Positions 32,301-43,285 of a DNA stretch of 64,000 nucleotides are shown here, one piece after another. How positions within the stretch are numbered: position 1 is the first letter of the stretch; every line of letters begins with the position of its first letter. The stretch lies in contig CM064424.1 of NCBI GenBank assembly GCA_032690845.1, forward strand, positions 40,003,511-40,067,510. Direction: 5' to 3'. A model generated the notes under the pieces. It was not told the origin of the DNA and did no database searches. It saw nothing but the letters and a program-made list of their open reading frames with translations. This stretch comes from Eleusine coracana subsp. coracana (lineage: Eukaryota > Streptophyta > Magnoliopsida > Poales > Poaceae). The position numbers and the translations under genes were made by a program.

Positions 32301-32533
32301 GACTATGCCGACGAGGACTACTTCGACTAGGAGTGCGACCCCCGGTGGACTGCCTATGGCGTTATGGAGCCTTCCGCTATTTTCATTTATGTATTGATGT
32401 AATCCATGCTACGTAATAATGATACTTTGATATATTAATGACATTGGTTATTTACTGTTACTTCACTTTTGTCCTGTATACGTGAAAACTTGATCCTGGG
32501 CACGTAATTTTGGCCTTAAAACCGGGTGTGACA
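29302..32533 (+). repeat. 5' LTR of D (3232 bp)
   Basis: It begins TGTAACACCC and ends GGGTGTGACA, a 10-bp terminal inverted repeat with one mismatch. The first part is AT-rich. 29620-30420 is very GC-rich and CT-rich, with TTTAAAAGCG (about 30072) as a possible TATA element before a CT-rich leader. 30560-30950 is a row of TTTAG/CCCCTAA phrases. 31920-32100 holds a tandem GGTGGGTAACC array. Long antisense ORFs over the GC-rich part are composition artefacts. Confidence 0.85.
31920..32100 (+). repeat. GGTGGGTAACC minisatellite in D LTR
   Basis: At least six imperfect copies of GGTGGGTAACC or GAGTGGGTAACTC-like units, each flanked by a short inverted pair (for example ATCTGGTGGGTAACCAGAT). Two consecutive copies share TTTGGGTGAATCTGG exactly. 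The units are partly palindromic and could fold as small hairpins. Confidence 0.8.
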
Positions 32534-32536
32534 GAG

Positions 32537-32951
32537 TGGTATCAAAGCCATGTCGACCGTAGGACGCAAGCCTAGTTAGAAATATCGTTTTTAGGTTTTT
32601 AACAAAACTATTTTTGATATAACTTATAACCTTTTGCTTACTTATCCCTTCCATTGGCTTTCTTGTCTTTCCTTCATTTCTATTTACTACTTTTCCAAAA
32701 TTCGATAGATGGTATGATCTACTTTCTAAGGTCTTCCCTTATAGAGTTATAAGTTCGTTAGTTTCGTTTAGCTCTATCGGGCTTATCTGTTATATTTTGA
32801 TGTGGTGTGCCATGTTTGATTTGGATCTTAGTTTGAGTGAAAAAATTGCTTTTCAAAAATTATTTCTTATTAGAGCTTAAGATTCGGGTTAATATTGGGA
32901 AATCTATCATATTCCTATCCATCCAACTCTTTATTTGGGTTAAAATAGCAG
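32537..32951 (+). other. Primer site and leader of D
   Basis: TGGTATCAAAGCC at 32537-32549, close to the Met-tRNA complement, starts three bases after the LTR end. The remaining 400 bp up to the gag ATG is AT-rich, with no ORF of note. Confidence 0.75.
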
Positions 32952-33903
32952 ATGGTGAACACTAGGCGCAACAATAAGGATCCGCCACCACCACCTCCTC
33001 CTCCAACTATGGAGCAAATTCTTGCTATGCAGACTCAGCTTCTTCACACCATGCAGCAGAACATGATGCAAATGCAGCAGGGTCATAATCACCACCTCCA
33101 TCCACCACCAAGCCTCCAACTTTCTCTCATTCTGTGGAGCCTATGGATGCTGATGATTGGCTCAAGACCATCGAGAAGAAGTTGCAGGTGGTGCAATGCA
33201 ACAATCGTGAGAAGGTTCTCTTTGCTTCTCACCAGCTTGAGGGTCCCGCTGCTGATTGGTGGGATGCCTATGTGGAGGCTCATGAGGAGCCAGAAAGCAT
33301 TAACTGGCAGGAGTTTTTCGTAACAGCTTCAGGTCACACCATGTGCCTTTGGGTGTGATGAAACTCAAGAAGAAGGAATTCCTAGACTTGAAGCAAGGCT
33401 CTATGTCTGTGAGCGAGTATGTCACTCGTTTCACCTAGCTTTCGTGCTATGCTCTTGATGAGGCGAACACATATGAGAAGAAGCAGTATTGCTTTATTAA
33501 TGGATTGAATGATGGTCTTGCTTATGCTCTGGAAGCTCGGGATTTTGTGAACTTCTAAGATATGGTGGACAAGGCACTTGTGCTGGAGAATAGAAGAGGA
33601 ATCATTGATCGCAAGCGCAAGATGGTATGCCAATGTCCGCAGGGAAGCAGCTCTAGGCCCCGCTTGGGTTCTTCATCATCTGGACCTTCTTTCCGCCCTG
33701 GGCAGCAGAGTGGCCAGCCGAGGTCTCAACCCATTGGTCAGGGTTTCAGTACTCCTCAGCGTTAGATCCAGCGTCCCAACTTTCAGACGCCTCGTACTGC
33801 TCAGCAAGCCCCTCATAGCATGACTCCTGCTCAGAACAATAGTGGTAATGGTGCTTGTTTCCATTGTGGTTAGACGGGGCACTATGCTAACAGGTGTCCC
33901 TAG
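32952..33903 (+). pseudogene. gag of D
   Basis: Capsid protein gene. MVNTRRNNKDPPPPPPPP is followed by a Gln/Met-rich stretch. After a frameshift near 33110 comes MDADDWLKTIEKKLQVVQC and LEGPAADWWDAYVEAH, the conserved retrotransposon-gag core. A second shift near 33320 leads to MKLKKKEFLDLKQGSMSV and YCFINGLNDGLAYALEARD. A Gln/Pro/Ser-rich linker and one zinc knuckle CFHCGxTGHYANRC (about 33859-33900) end the protein; one knuckle spacer residue is now TAG. Further stops lie at about 33438, 33556 and 33765. Many are TAG, in line with C-to-T decay. Confidence 0.85.
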
Positions 33904-36857
33904 AAGCGCACAAATCAGACTCTAGTTCAGAGTGCAAATTCTACTCCAAGCCGTAATGCTAATTCTGTAGCAACTCCCACAAGGCAGAATCATGCTCATG
34001 CTCATGTCAATCATGTTGCTGTTGAGGATGCTCAGGAAGCTCCGGATGTCGTTTTGGGTATGTTCCTTGTTAATGATAATAATGCTGTTGTGTTATTTGA
34101 TTCTGGAGCTTCTCATTCATTCATATCTGCTAGTTATGTTCAAAAACATAATCTTCCCATAGCTATGTGAAAGAATAGAATGATTGTTAGTTCCCCTGGT
34201 GTTTGAGATGAATGCAAAGCATGTCTGTCCTAAGGTGAACCTTAATATAAGGGGGGTAGACTTTTCTGCAAATCTCATAGTCCTTGAGTCTAAAGGAATT
34301 GATGTGATCCTTGGCATGGATTGGCTAAGCAAGCATAAGGGACTTATTGATTGTGCTAAGAAGACAGTCAAGCTTACAGACAATACTGGAAAGGAATTGG
34401 AGTATGTGGCTGAACTACTCATCACTAGCAAAGGAGCAACCAATCGCATTGTGTTGAATGAACTTGATGCTACCTCGATTGAAGACATTAGGATTGTCAA
34501 TGAGTTTCCTAATGTTTTTCCAGAAGAATTACCAGGTATGCCACCAGACCATGACATCGAGTTTGTTATTGAATTAGTCCCTGGTACTGCTCCTATTTTC
34601 AAGAGACCATATAGAATGGCTGCTAACCAATTAGCTGAACTCAAGGAACAACTCCAAGAGTTGTTGGATAAGGGTTATATTCGTCCTAGTGCATCTCCAT
34701 GGGGAGCCCCTGTTATATTTGTTCCCAAGAAGGATGGTACTCAGAGGATGTGTGTTGACTATCGTTCTCTCAATGAGGTCACCATCAAGAACAAGTACCC
34801 TTTGCCTAGGATTGATGACTTGTTTGATCAGCTTAAGGGAGCATTTGTTTTCTCCAAGATTGACCTCCAATCTGGATATCATCAATCGAAGATCAGGACA
34901 ACTGACATACCCAAGACCGCTTTCATCACTCGATATGGATTATACGAGTATACGACTATGTCATTTGGATTGACCAATGCTCCTGCCTACTTCATGTATC
35001 TAATGAACAAGGTTTTCATGGAGTATTTGGACAAATTTGTTGTGGTGTTCATCGATGACATCCTTATTTTCTCAAAGAATGAGGAGGAACATGAAGAGCA
35101 TCTTTGTCTGGTATTGCAAAAGCTAAGAGAGAATCAACTATATGCCAAGCATAGTAAATGTGATTTCTCGTTGAAGGAAGTCTCATTTCTTGGTCATTTT
35201 ATCTCTAAAGGAGGAGTGTCTGTGGACCCTAGCAAGGGTAAAGATGTGTTGAGTTGGAATACACCCCGGAGTGTTACAGACATTAGAAGTTTCATTGGAC
35301 TAGCAGGATATTATAGAAGATTCATTGAGGGATTTTCCAAGATAGCCAAGCCCATGACTGAGCTGCTAGAAAAAGGAAAGACTTTCGATCGGACACCAAA
35401 ACGTGAAGCCAGCTTCTAAGAATTGAAGAAAATACTTACCTCAGCACCTGTCCTAACCATGCCTAACATGGAGAAGCCATTCTCAATCTATTGTGATGCT
35501 TCAGGATAAGGTTTGGGATGTGTGCTCATGCAAGAAGGCCATAGTGGTTTGAGAAAGCATGAGGAGAAATATCCAACCCATGACTTGGAGTTAGCCATAG
35601 TGGTTCATGCTCTCAAGATCTGGAGACATTACATCATTGGAAAAAGGTGTGAGATATACTCAGACCACAAGAGTTTGAAATATATATTCACCCAGCCAGA
35701 CTTGAATCTCAGGCAACGAAGATGGTTGGAACTCATCAAAGATTATGATCTGGGAATCAACTACCATCCAGGCAAAGCAAATGTTATAGCGGACGCATTG
35801 AGCAGAAGATCTTATCTCAACATGTTATCAACTCGAGAGTTGCTACCTGAATTCTGTGAAGAATTTTAGAAGCTTAACCTAGGATGGGTATCCGACACCG
35901 AAGTTGTTGCAATGGAAGTCTACTCAACTCTGGAGCATGACATTCGTAAAGGACAGCTTGAAGATGCTAAGATCCAAGAAATCAAGCAACTCATTGAGAA
36001 GGACAAAGCTCCAGGTTTCACAGTAGATACTGAAGGAACCTTATGGTATAAGAAAGGTTGTGTGTGCCTAATATCAAGGAGATCAAGGAGTTGATATTAA
36101 GAGAAGCCCATGATTCAGCATACTCCATTCATCCAGGAAGTACCAATTGTATCATGACCTCAAGAGTCGATACTGGTGGTACGAAATGAAGAGAGCTGTG
36201 GGTGAACATGTTGCACTCTGTGACACTTGTCAATGAGTCAAGGCAGAACATCAAAGACCTGCATGACTCTTGCAACCCTTGAAGATACCAGAATGGAAAT
36301 GGGAAGAAATTTGCATGGATTTCATTATGGGATTACCCAGGACACAAGCTAGTTATGATTCCATATGGTTATTGTGGATCGCTTGACCAAGGTTGCTCAT
36401 TTCATCCCTGTCAAGACCACATACACCGGACCCAAGCTTGCAGAGTTGTATATTTTTAGGATAGTATGCTTGCATGGAGTACCAAAGAATATAGTGTCTA
36501 ACAGAGGAACGCAATTCACCTCAAAGTTTTGGGAAAAGTTACATGAGTGTATGGATACAAGGTTGAATTTTAGTTCAGCCTATCATCCCCAGACGGATGG
36601 ACAAACAGAAAGGGTGAACCAAATTCTTGAGGATATGTTGAGAGCTTGTGCACTCAAGGATAGCAAGAGTTGGGAAAAATGTCTACCATATCCAGAATTC
36701 TCCTACAACAACAGCTATAAGGAAAGCTTAAAGATGTCTCCATTTGAGTTCTTATACGGACGTAAATGTAGAACTCCTTTGTTCTAGAATGAGACTGGTG
36801 AGAATCAAGTTTTTGGACCAGAGATTCTCCAGGAAGCTGAAAAGACAAGTTCATATT
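33904..36857 (+). pseudogene. pol of D: protease, RT, RNase H, integrase (truncated)
   Basis: The aspartic protease motif VLFDSGASHSFI lies at about 34090-34125. A frameshift near 34190 leads to an open RT frame of 411 residues (34184-35419) with IDVILGMDWLSKH, YRMAANQLAELKEQL, RMCVDYRSLNEVTIKNKYPLP, MSFGLTNAPAYFM and the active site VVFIDDILIF near 35050. RNase H follows (IYCDASG, stop at 35507, HDLELAIVVHALKIWRHY, SDHKSLKYIFTQ, ADALSRR). The integrase HHCC part (36060-36250) has two small shifts and stops. The core has DFIMGLPR, but the second catalytic Asp is Asn (IVSNRGTQF, codon 36500), while Glu in QTDGQTERVNQ is kept. Homology ends near 36845, before the chromodomain region. Confidence 0.85.
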
Positions 36858-37738
36858 TGATGAGGACATCACTCCTAAGGATAAATGCAACACTCCTCCA
36901 ATTCTGGACTTGCAAGGTCCAATGACTAGAGCTCGTGCACGATGACTAAATTTAGAGGTGAGCTCGTTCCTATGTTCTTCATCATATGCCACTTTTCAGA
37001 ATGGCTTGCTACCTAATGATTATATTATAATTAGGCACCATGGAGAGGACCAGGAGATGATGGGAGAAGGACTTGGAGACGTGGAGGACCAGCAAGGATG
37101 TGGAAGCCAAGGTGGAGGCCCAACCAAAACCAACTTCGAGTCTGTTTTGGGGCTCAGGACCAGTCTACACTAAAACGGATGCCCAGGACGCATACGGACT
37201 CGGATTTGGACGTTCTATATATGCACGGAAAGATAAGAAGAAGACATTTCCAATGCCGCTGGTCCCATGTCAAAATGCATCTGCAGTCATCGGTAATCAT
37301 CAAAACAAGAGAGTATCCAGAATTTGTTTCGGTGCTGCATCACCTATTTTTGGCCTTTGGGCTTTGTATCTAGTTGAGCCCAATTAAGGGCGCGTCTAGA
37401 GGGTATTGCACGACCCTAGGGTCTTCATATACAGCCGCCACCGCACTATTAGGGTTCGGGTTTTGCTTAGATTATTCTGTTCATAACAATTTTACCGTCA
37501 TCATGGTTTGTGAGACCCCAACTTCGTGAGATTCATAATACATCTGCAATTGTGTTGTATTCTTCTTTGTTCTTGCTTGTGTTCTTGATTCGCAGGCAGG
37601 AATTAGCTGCGATTGCGGGGTTTAGAACATGCTGTTCTGAAGCCGGATCAGGAACCCTTGTCCACATTTGTGTGTCGCCTCCGACCAAATTAACATATCC
37701 AGAACCTTTTGGAAGATCAGGAACCCTTGTCCACATCA
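36858..37738 (+). repeat. 5' LTR of C1 (881 bp)
   Basis: It begins TGATGAGGACATCACTCC and ends CTTGTCCACATCA. It aligns with 42384-43283 but belongs to a distinct subfamily (CAATTGTGTTGTATTC against CAAATTTGGTTGCATTC). A 22-bp copy of its own 3' end, GATCAGGAACCCTTGTCC.., is inserted at 37646-37667. Confidence 0.85.
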
Positions 37739-37740
37739 AG

Positions 37741-37753
37741 TGGTAATCAGAGC
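37741..37753 (+). other. Primer-binding site of C1
   Basis: TGGTAATCAGAGC, two bases after the LTR end. It is a Met-tRNA-type site with one extra A compared with TGGTATCAGAGC. C2 has the same site at 43286. Confidence 0.75.
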
Positions 37754-39377
37754 TTCAGGTGCACCATCAGGTTCGCACTACCCTTAGTTAATTTCGTTTT
37801 GTGTTCATCCTATCGTCCACAGAAAAGCCCAAAAAAATTTTCCTTCCGCCCATAACCACGTGTTTAGCCTCTGCATATATCAATTTCAGAGTCCGTAGTG
37901 TTGAGTTTGTGGCCTAGTTCTTGTTTAGTCGCTGGTTTAGTTTGTGTTTTTGTCGTCAGTAGTGTTTCCCTTGTAACCCCATCCGTCATCCCCTTCACCA
38001 TCCTCTGCTTTGTTGGTTTTTTGTGCTAGGATTGATTGATCGACACACCTAGCCTAGTCTCACCCTAATCCCACCCTAAACACACCGTCAATACCCCAGA
38101 GCAATCCCCGAAAATTCCACTCTCCGCTGCCTCCACGCCGCCAAAAAAAAATCCTACCCGATTCCAAACCTGGCTCGGGTTTCTTAAAGACCGACTCCGA
38201 CCCCCCTTCGCTAAAACGGGCATAACTTTTCGCTCGGGTGTCTGTTTTGGCTGAAATTTTTACAGGAGATTCTTGACCGAAAGTTGAGCATACTCACACT
38301 AGGCTATGTGCTGTGTTCCCTCGTCAAAAAAATTCAAAAAAAATCGGGAAGATAAAGAAAAAATTCATTCAAGTATAAACTCGATGTTTTCTGCAACTTC
38401 AAGATTTTCTGTAGGCCACATCCTAGGTTTGTTTGAGCTGAAATTTTTTGTGGATTCTCCCCCATTGGTAGTGAATTGGAGAATAATATCAAAAAAATAA
38501 AATCAAAAAAAAGAAATTTGGAATTTCTACTTGTCGATACTAATATCGGCAGTGGATCATAGGGCTACCCATGATCCTTGTTTATCGGTAGAGTCATGCG
38601 CGAGACCGAGAGTCGATGGACACACAAGACGCAAGGTTTAGATAGGTTCGGGCCTTCCGGAGGATAACAACCCTACGTCATGTGTTTTGTGGTGTATTAT
38701 GCAGGATGATCTGATTGTCTATGAGAGAGCCCCTGCCCCTCCTTATATATCCGGAGGGGGGGGGGGGGCAGGGTTACATGTCAAGTATGCTAGTTGGTTA
38801 CAACATGATTTCCGACTAGGATACTATCTCTAACTTTCTATCTCTAGTATTGACTTGTCGTCTACTCCAAGTAATAATCCAAGTAGTTATCTTCATGGGC
38901 TTTATCTTTATTGGACCCCGGCCCACTCGGCAATATATCCGAGTGGTGAGGTATCCCTGGTATATATATCCCACACTACTAGTGCTACATCTAGCCCCCT
39001 GAAATTTCTGGATTTGGCTGTTTTGCACTTAGCCCCCTATTATCGCCTATGTGCCTTTATCTCCTTGTTTCTACTTTGCTATCACTATTGTTCTAGGACA
39101 TAGTTAGACCAGCAACTAGGGACAAGTTTGATTTGTGTGCCACACACATATATATATTTGGCCTTTCCTAGCTCTACATATTTCTTCTGGACAGCACATA
39201 AGTTATTTTGTGACCCTTGCAATCGTGGAACACATCTCCCGGGTATCCTTTGCTTTGCTTTTCAGAACTTTGTAAGAGCTTTGTAAGGAGTTTCCTTTTG
39301 TTGTGTTGAGAGGCACCACTACTTAGCTGTTTTGTAGGGATAACCTTCACTGTTTGTTTCCTATTTTGGTGTTTGTG
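37754..39377 (+). other. Leader of C1 (untranslated)
   Basis: No coding signal. It contains A-rich runs (38320-38360, 38490-38515) and the solo LTR described separately. The last 250 bp (CCTTTCCTAGCTCTACATA to TTCACTG) resemble the end of the C2 leader near 43950-44150. Confidence 0.65.
38532..38975 (+). mobile_element. Solo LTR with 5-bp target-site duplication
   Basis: 444 bp starting TGTCGATACTAATATCGG and ending TATATATCCCACA. It is flanked on both sides by CTACT (38527-38531 and 38976-38980), a perfect 5-bp duplication. It contains GATAGGTTCGGGCC, a phrase common in grass LTRs, a TATATAT box at about 38743, and a long G run near 38757-38768. It is inferred to be the product of LTR-LTR recombination of an unrelated element inserted into the C1 leader. 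Confidence 0.75.
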
Positions 39378-42300
39378 ATGGCAGGAAGTGATGACGGAGA
39401 GATGGCTTCACCCTCACAATTTGCTGAGTGCGTGAGTCATGAGCAACTCCAGAAGGCTTTGCAGGCTGCTCAGAGTGATTTGGAAGAGACGATCATCAGA
39501 GCCGTTACTGATGCGGTCAGCAAACTTCACATTAGAGAAAGCATCGAGCGGTTGGAGAAGCGGGTCTCTAAGTTAACCGATCAGGTTGTCGCGTTGGAGA
39601 CCGCTCCCAAGACCAATGATACGAACACCAATAACAATGACGTTAAAGACGTCCATGATGAAGACACGGTGTATAAGGCTGATGGCACCGTGGATAGGTC
39701 AGCTTCATGGACCGCAAGATTACGATGTCGTTTGTACCGTAATACTCAAGGTATGGGTGGTTTCCATAACTACAATTGTCGTCCACATGGTAACTATGCT
39801 CTAGATGGCCCATATGCTAAAATTAAGTTTTCAATTCCTTTGTTTTCAGGTCAGTATGATGGTGATGTTTATCTTGATTGGGAGATGACTATAGAACAAA
39901 AATTTAATGTCCATCTTGTTCCTGAACAACATAGAGTTAGACAAGCTACTAGTGAGTTTAAGGACTTTGGTATGGTTTGGTGGAGTGGTCTAGCTGCTGA
40001 ATCTGATTTGCCTACTACTTGGGAAGAACTTAAGGTAGCAATGCCTGATCGTTTTGTTCCTCCTTCTTTTTATTGAGAGATTCATAATAAACAACAGCGT
40101 TTAGAACAAGGAGATAAAACTGTTCAGGAGTATTTTAGTGAGCTTCAGAAGGGTTTGATTCGTTATGCTATAGTTGAAAAAGTAGTGGATCAGATTTGTC
40201 GCTTTTATTCAGGTTTAAGAAAAGAAATTCAGGACATCCTTGATTATAAAGAATATTATACCCTCACTCAGTGTTTCCAGTATGCTATGCTTGCAGAGAA
40301 AGAATCACAGGGACTATTCCAGGTTTTTGAGGAGTACAAGAAGTCGAGGAACTCCTACCCCCCATGCTCGACGGGGACTTCGGGGCTGCCCAGGCCATCT
40401 TTCTGGCCGCCCCCACTAGCAGCTACCAAGGGAACCAGTGTTGTTTCTGCAGCCCCAAGATCAACCCCTGCACCTTCTACACGTTCAGGTAAAACTTCTG
40501 TGCAGGTACCAGCTAGTAGTACCTCCTCTGATGCTTCGACGGGGCGCACTACAGGGATTTAGTGCCACCGCTGCCATGGACTTGGTCATGTGCAGAAAGA
40601 TTGTCCAAGTAGGCGGGCATATGTGGCGACAGATGATGGCGGTTACATGAGCACCTCCGATGTGGAGGATGAGGAGGAGGACGTCGGTGCCACCAGCAGT
40701 GACCTCATCCTTGGAGGCGGAGGCACCACGGGATACATGAACATTATTGTTCAACGTGTCCTTAGCACATAAGTTCATCATCCTGAGACAATGCAGGGCC
40801 ACAACTTGTTCTAGATTTTCTTCGTCATCACGAACCGCTGAGCACGTGTCATCATTGATGGAGGGAGCTGCAATAACTTGGTGAGTTCTGATGTGGTCAA
40901 CAAGCTTGCTTTGACCATGCGTCCACATCCACATCTATACTACATTCAGTGGTTAAACGACTCTGGCAAAGCTAAGGTAATACAAACTTGCAGAGTTCCT
41001 TTTTCCATTGGTTCTTATGTGGATTCTATTGATTGTGATGTCGTACCCATGCAAGCATGTTCACTTTTATTGGGTAGACCTTGGGAATTTGATAATGATA
41101 ATGTACACCATTGTAGAAGTAATAAATACAGTTTTATGCATATAGGAACTAAAATTACTTTCTTACTAATGACCCCTGCTGAAATTGTACAAGCTGATTT
41201 AGAAAGAGCTGCTAGTTTGAAAAATAAAGGTCCTGAAATTCAACAACCTATTAATTCTAATTCTACACCTAGTAATGTTAATGATTCTTCAAATTCTAAG
41301 GGTGCTGGAATTAAATTACAAGGTCATTCATGTCTTGCAACAAAATCTGAGCTTGCTGAAATTTCTGATAATGATGATATTTGCTATGCTTTGATATGCA
41401 AAGAAGCTTTGTTTTCGCTTGATGATATTGCTTCTAGTGCTTTGCCTCCTGCTGTCATTAACCTTTTGCAGGAGTATGAGGATGTTTTTCCAGCTGAGAT
41501 ACCCCCGGGATTGCCACCTTTGAGAGGTATTGAGCATCAAATTGATTTGACTTCGGGTGCTACTTTGCCAAACTGCGCTGCTTATAGGACCAACCCTGAG
41601 GAGACTAAGGAGATACAACGACAAGTTCAAGATCTTTTGGATCATGGGTATGTTCGTCAATCACTTAGTCCTTGTGTTGTTCCTGTACTTTTGGTTCCTA
41701 AGAAAGATGGTACTTGGCGTATGTGTGTAGATTGTAGAGCCATTAATAATATTACTAATAGGTATCGGCATCCTATTCCTAGGCTAGATGACATGCTTGA
41801 TGAGTTATGTGGTGCTATAATTTTCACTAAAATTGATTTGCGTAGTGGCTACAATCAAATTAGATTGAAACTTGGAGATGAATGGAAAACATCTTTCAAA
41901 ACCAAATTTGGATTATATGAGTGGTTAGTAATGCCTTTTGGTTTAACTAATGCACCTAGTACTTTCATGCACTTGATCAATGAGGTTTTAAGAGCTTTCA
42001 TTGGCAAATTTGTGGTAGTTTACTTTGATGATATCTTGATTTATAGCAAATCCATAGATGAACATATGAATCATTTGCGTGCTGTTTTTGATGCTTTACG
42101 AGATGCACGTTTATTTGGTAACCTTGAGAAGTGCACCTTTTGTACGGATCCAGTCTCTTTTCTTGGCTATGTTGTGACTCCACAGGGAATTGAGGTGGAT
42201 GAGGCGAAGATTGAAGCCATAAAGAGCTGGCCTGTACCAAAAACTATCACACAGGTGAGGAGTTTTCTTGGACTTGCAGGTTTCTACCACCGCTTTGTCA

Positions 42301-42383
42301 AAGATTTCAGCACCTTTGCTGCACCTTTGCATGAGTTGACAAAGAAGGCCGTTGATTTCCATTGGGGTAAGGTATATCATGAG
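39378..42383 (+). pseudogene. gag-protease-RT of C1 in one frame, RNase H and integrase deleted
   Basis: The frame is continuous from ATGGCAGGAAGTG, broken only by stops at 40074, 40560, 40770, 40812 and 40839. Gag has a coiled coil (about residues 20-85), then YAKIKFSIPLFSGQYDGDVYLDW and a CX2CX4HX4C knuckle at 40563-40604. The protease motif VIIDGGSCNN lies at 40848-40877 (D-G-G-S, the variant seen in this Gypsy type), with PMQACSLLLGRPWE. RT is intact from RTNPEETKEIQRQVQ through RMCVDCRAINNIT and MPFGLTNAPSTFM to YFDD at 42021-42032 and RSFLGLAGFYHRF. After FHWGKVYHE, at the entry to RNase H, the sequence jumps into the LTR. The RT itself is open for 502 codons, so decay is recent or slow. 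Confidence 0.9.
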
Positions 42384-43283
42384 TGATGAGAACATCACAC
42401 CTATGGATACACGTAACACTCCTCCAACTAAGATGAAAGTTCATGTGCATCACCTGAATTTACAGGTGACTTCGTTTCTAATGTTTTGTTTATGTGATTT
42501 TGATAATAGATTCCTACCTAATGATTTAATTATTGTTAGGAACCATGGAGATGATGATGATATAGCCGAGAAGGTGATTGGAGGCGTGATGGGCCAGCAA
42601 GGACGTCCAAGCCAAGGTGGAAGCCCAATCCAAAACCGACTTCGAGTCTGTTTCGGAGCCCAGGACCAGTCTGCACTAAAACGGACGCCCAGGACGCATA
42701 CGGACTCGGATTTGGACGTTCTACATATGCCTGGAAACATAACGAAAAGATCTTTCCAACCAACTGGTCCCATATCAAAATTCATCACGAGCCGTTGGCA
42801 ATCGTCAAAACAAGTTGATGTACAGAATCTGTCCTGATGCTGCGACACCAGAATCGGTCTTTGGGCCATGTATCGAGTTGAGCCCAGTTAGGGCTGCATC
42901 CAGGGGGTCTTGCACGACCCTAGGGTCCTCATATACAGCCGCCGCCTCTTCATTAGGGTTTGGGTTTTGCTTAGATTATTCTATTGATAACAGTTTTGCC
43001 GTTTGATCGGTTTGTGAGACCCCAACTTGTGAGATTCATCGTATACATGCAAATTTGGTTGCATTCTTCTTTGTTCTTGCTTGTGTTCTTGATTTGCAGG
43101 CAAGGATAAGCCTTCTCGGCGAGGTCAATCGTTCTTGAACGGTTGATAACCAGAGGAGACGTTGTGCTGCGATTGCGGGGTTCAGAACATGTCGTTCGGA
43201 AGCCGGATCGATTTGTGTATCGCCTCCGCCTTAATCAAGATTATCAGAACCTATCGGAAGATCAGGAACCCTTGTCCACATCA
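42384..43283 (+). repeat. LTR between C1 and C2 (900 bp)
   Basis: TGATGAGAACATCACACC to CTTGTCCACATCA. It nearly matches the undisturbed parts of the C3 LTR (45665-46371 and 46776-47229). CTTCATTAGGGTTTGGGTTTTGC and TTGTTCTTGCTTGTGTTC mark the later part. Confidence 0.9.
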
Positions 43284-43285
43284 AG

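Larger units (their letters stand above)
29302..36857 (+). mobile_element. LTR/Gypsy D (Tekay/Del-like), 3' end missing
   Basis: A 3.2 kb 5' LTR, primer site, gag with zinc knuckle, protease, RT, RNase H and integrase, in order on +. It inserted into the integrase of E1. The gag start MVNTRRNN and the RT type suggest a Tekay/Del-like chromovirus. The chromodomain that would confirm this is lost because the element breaks off at 36857, where the C1 LTR starts. Confidence 0.8.
36858..42383 (+). mobile_element. LTR/Gypsy C1, internally deleted
   Basis: 5' LTR 36858-37738, primer site TGGTAATCAGAGC, a 1.6 kb leader containing a solo LTR, and a gag-PR-RT frame that ends abruptly at the next family-C LTR (42384). 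RNase H, integrase and the polypurine tract are missing between RT and that LTR. The family is recognised by TGATG...CATCA LTR ends, shared with C2. Confidence 0.85.

Noticed and set aside
38532..38975. CACTA DNA transposon end (CACTAC at about 38974)
   Set aside because: The CTACT on both sides is a 5-bp target-site duplication, and TGT..ACA ends fit an LTR better. There is no subterminal repeat array or 3-bp duplication.
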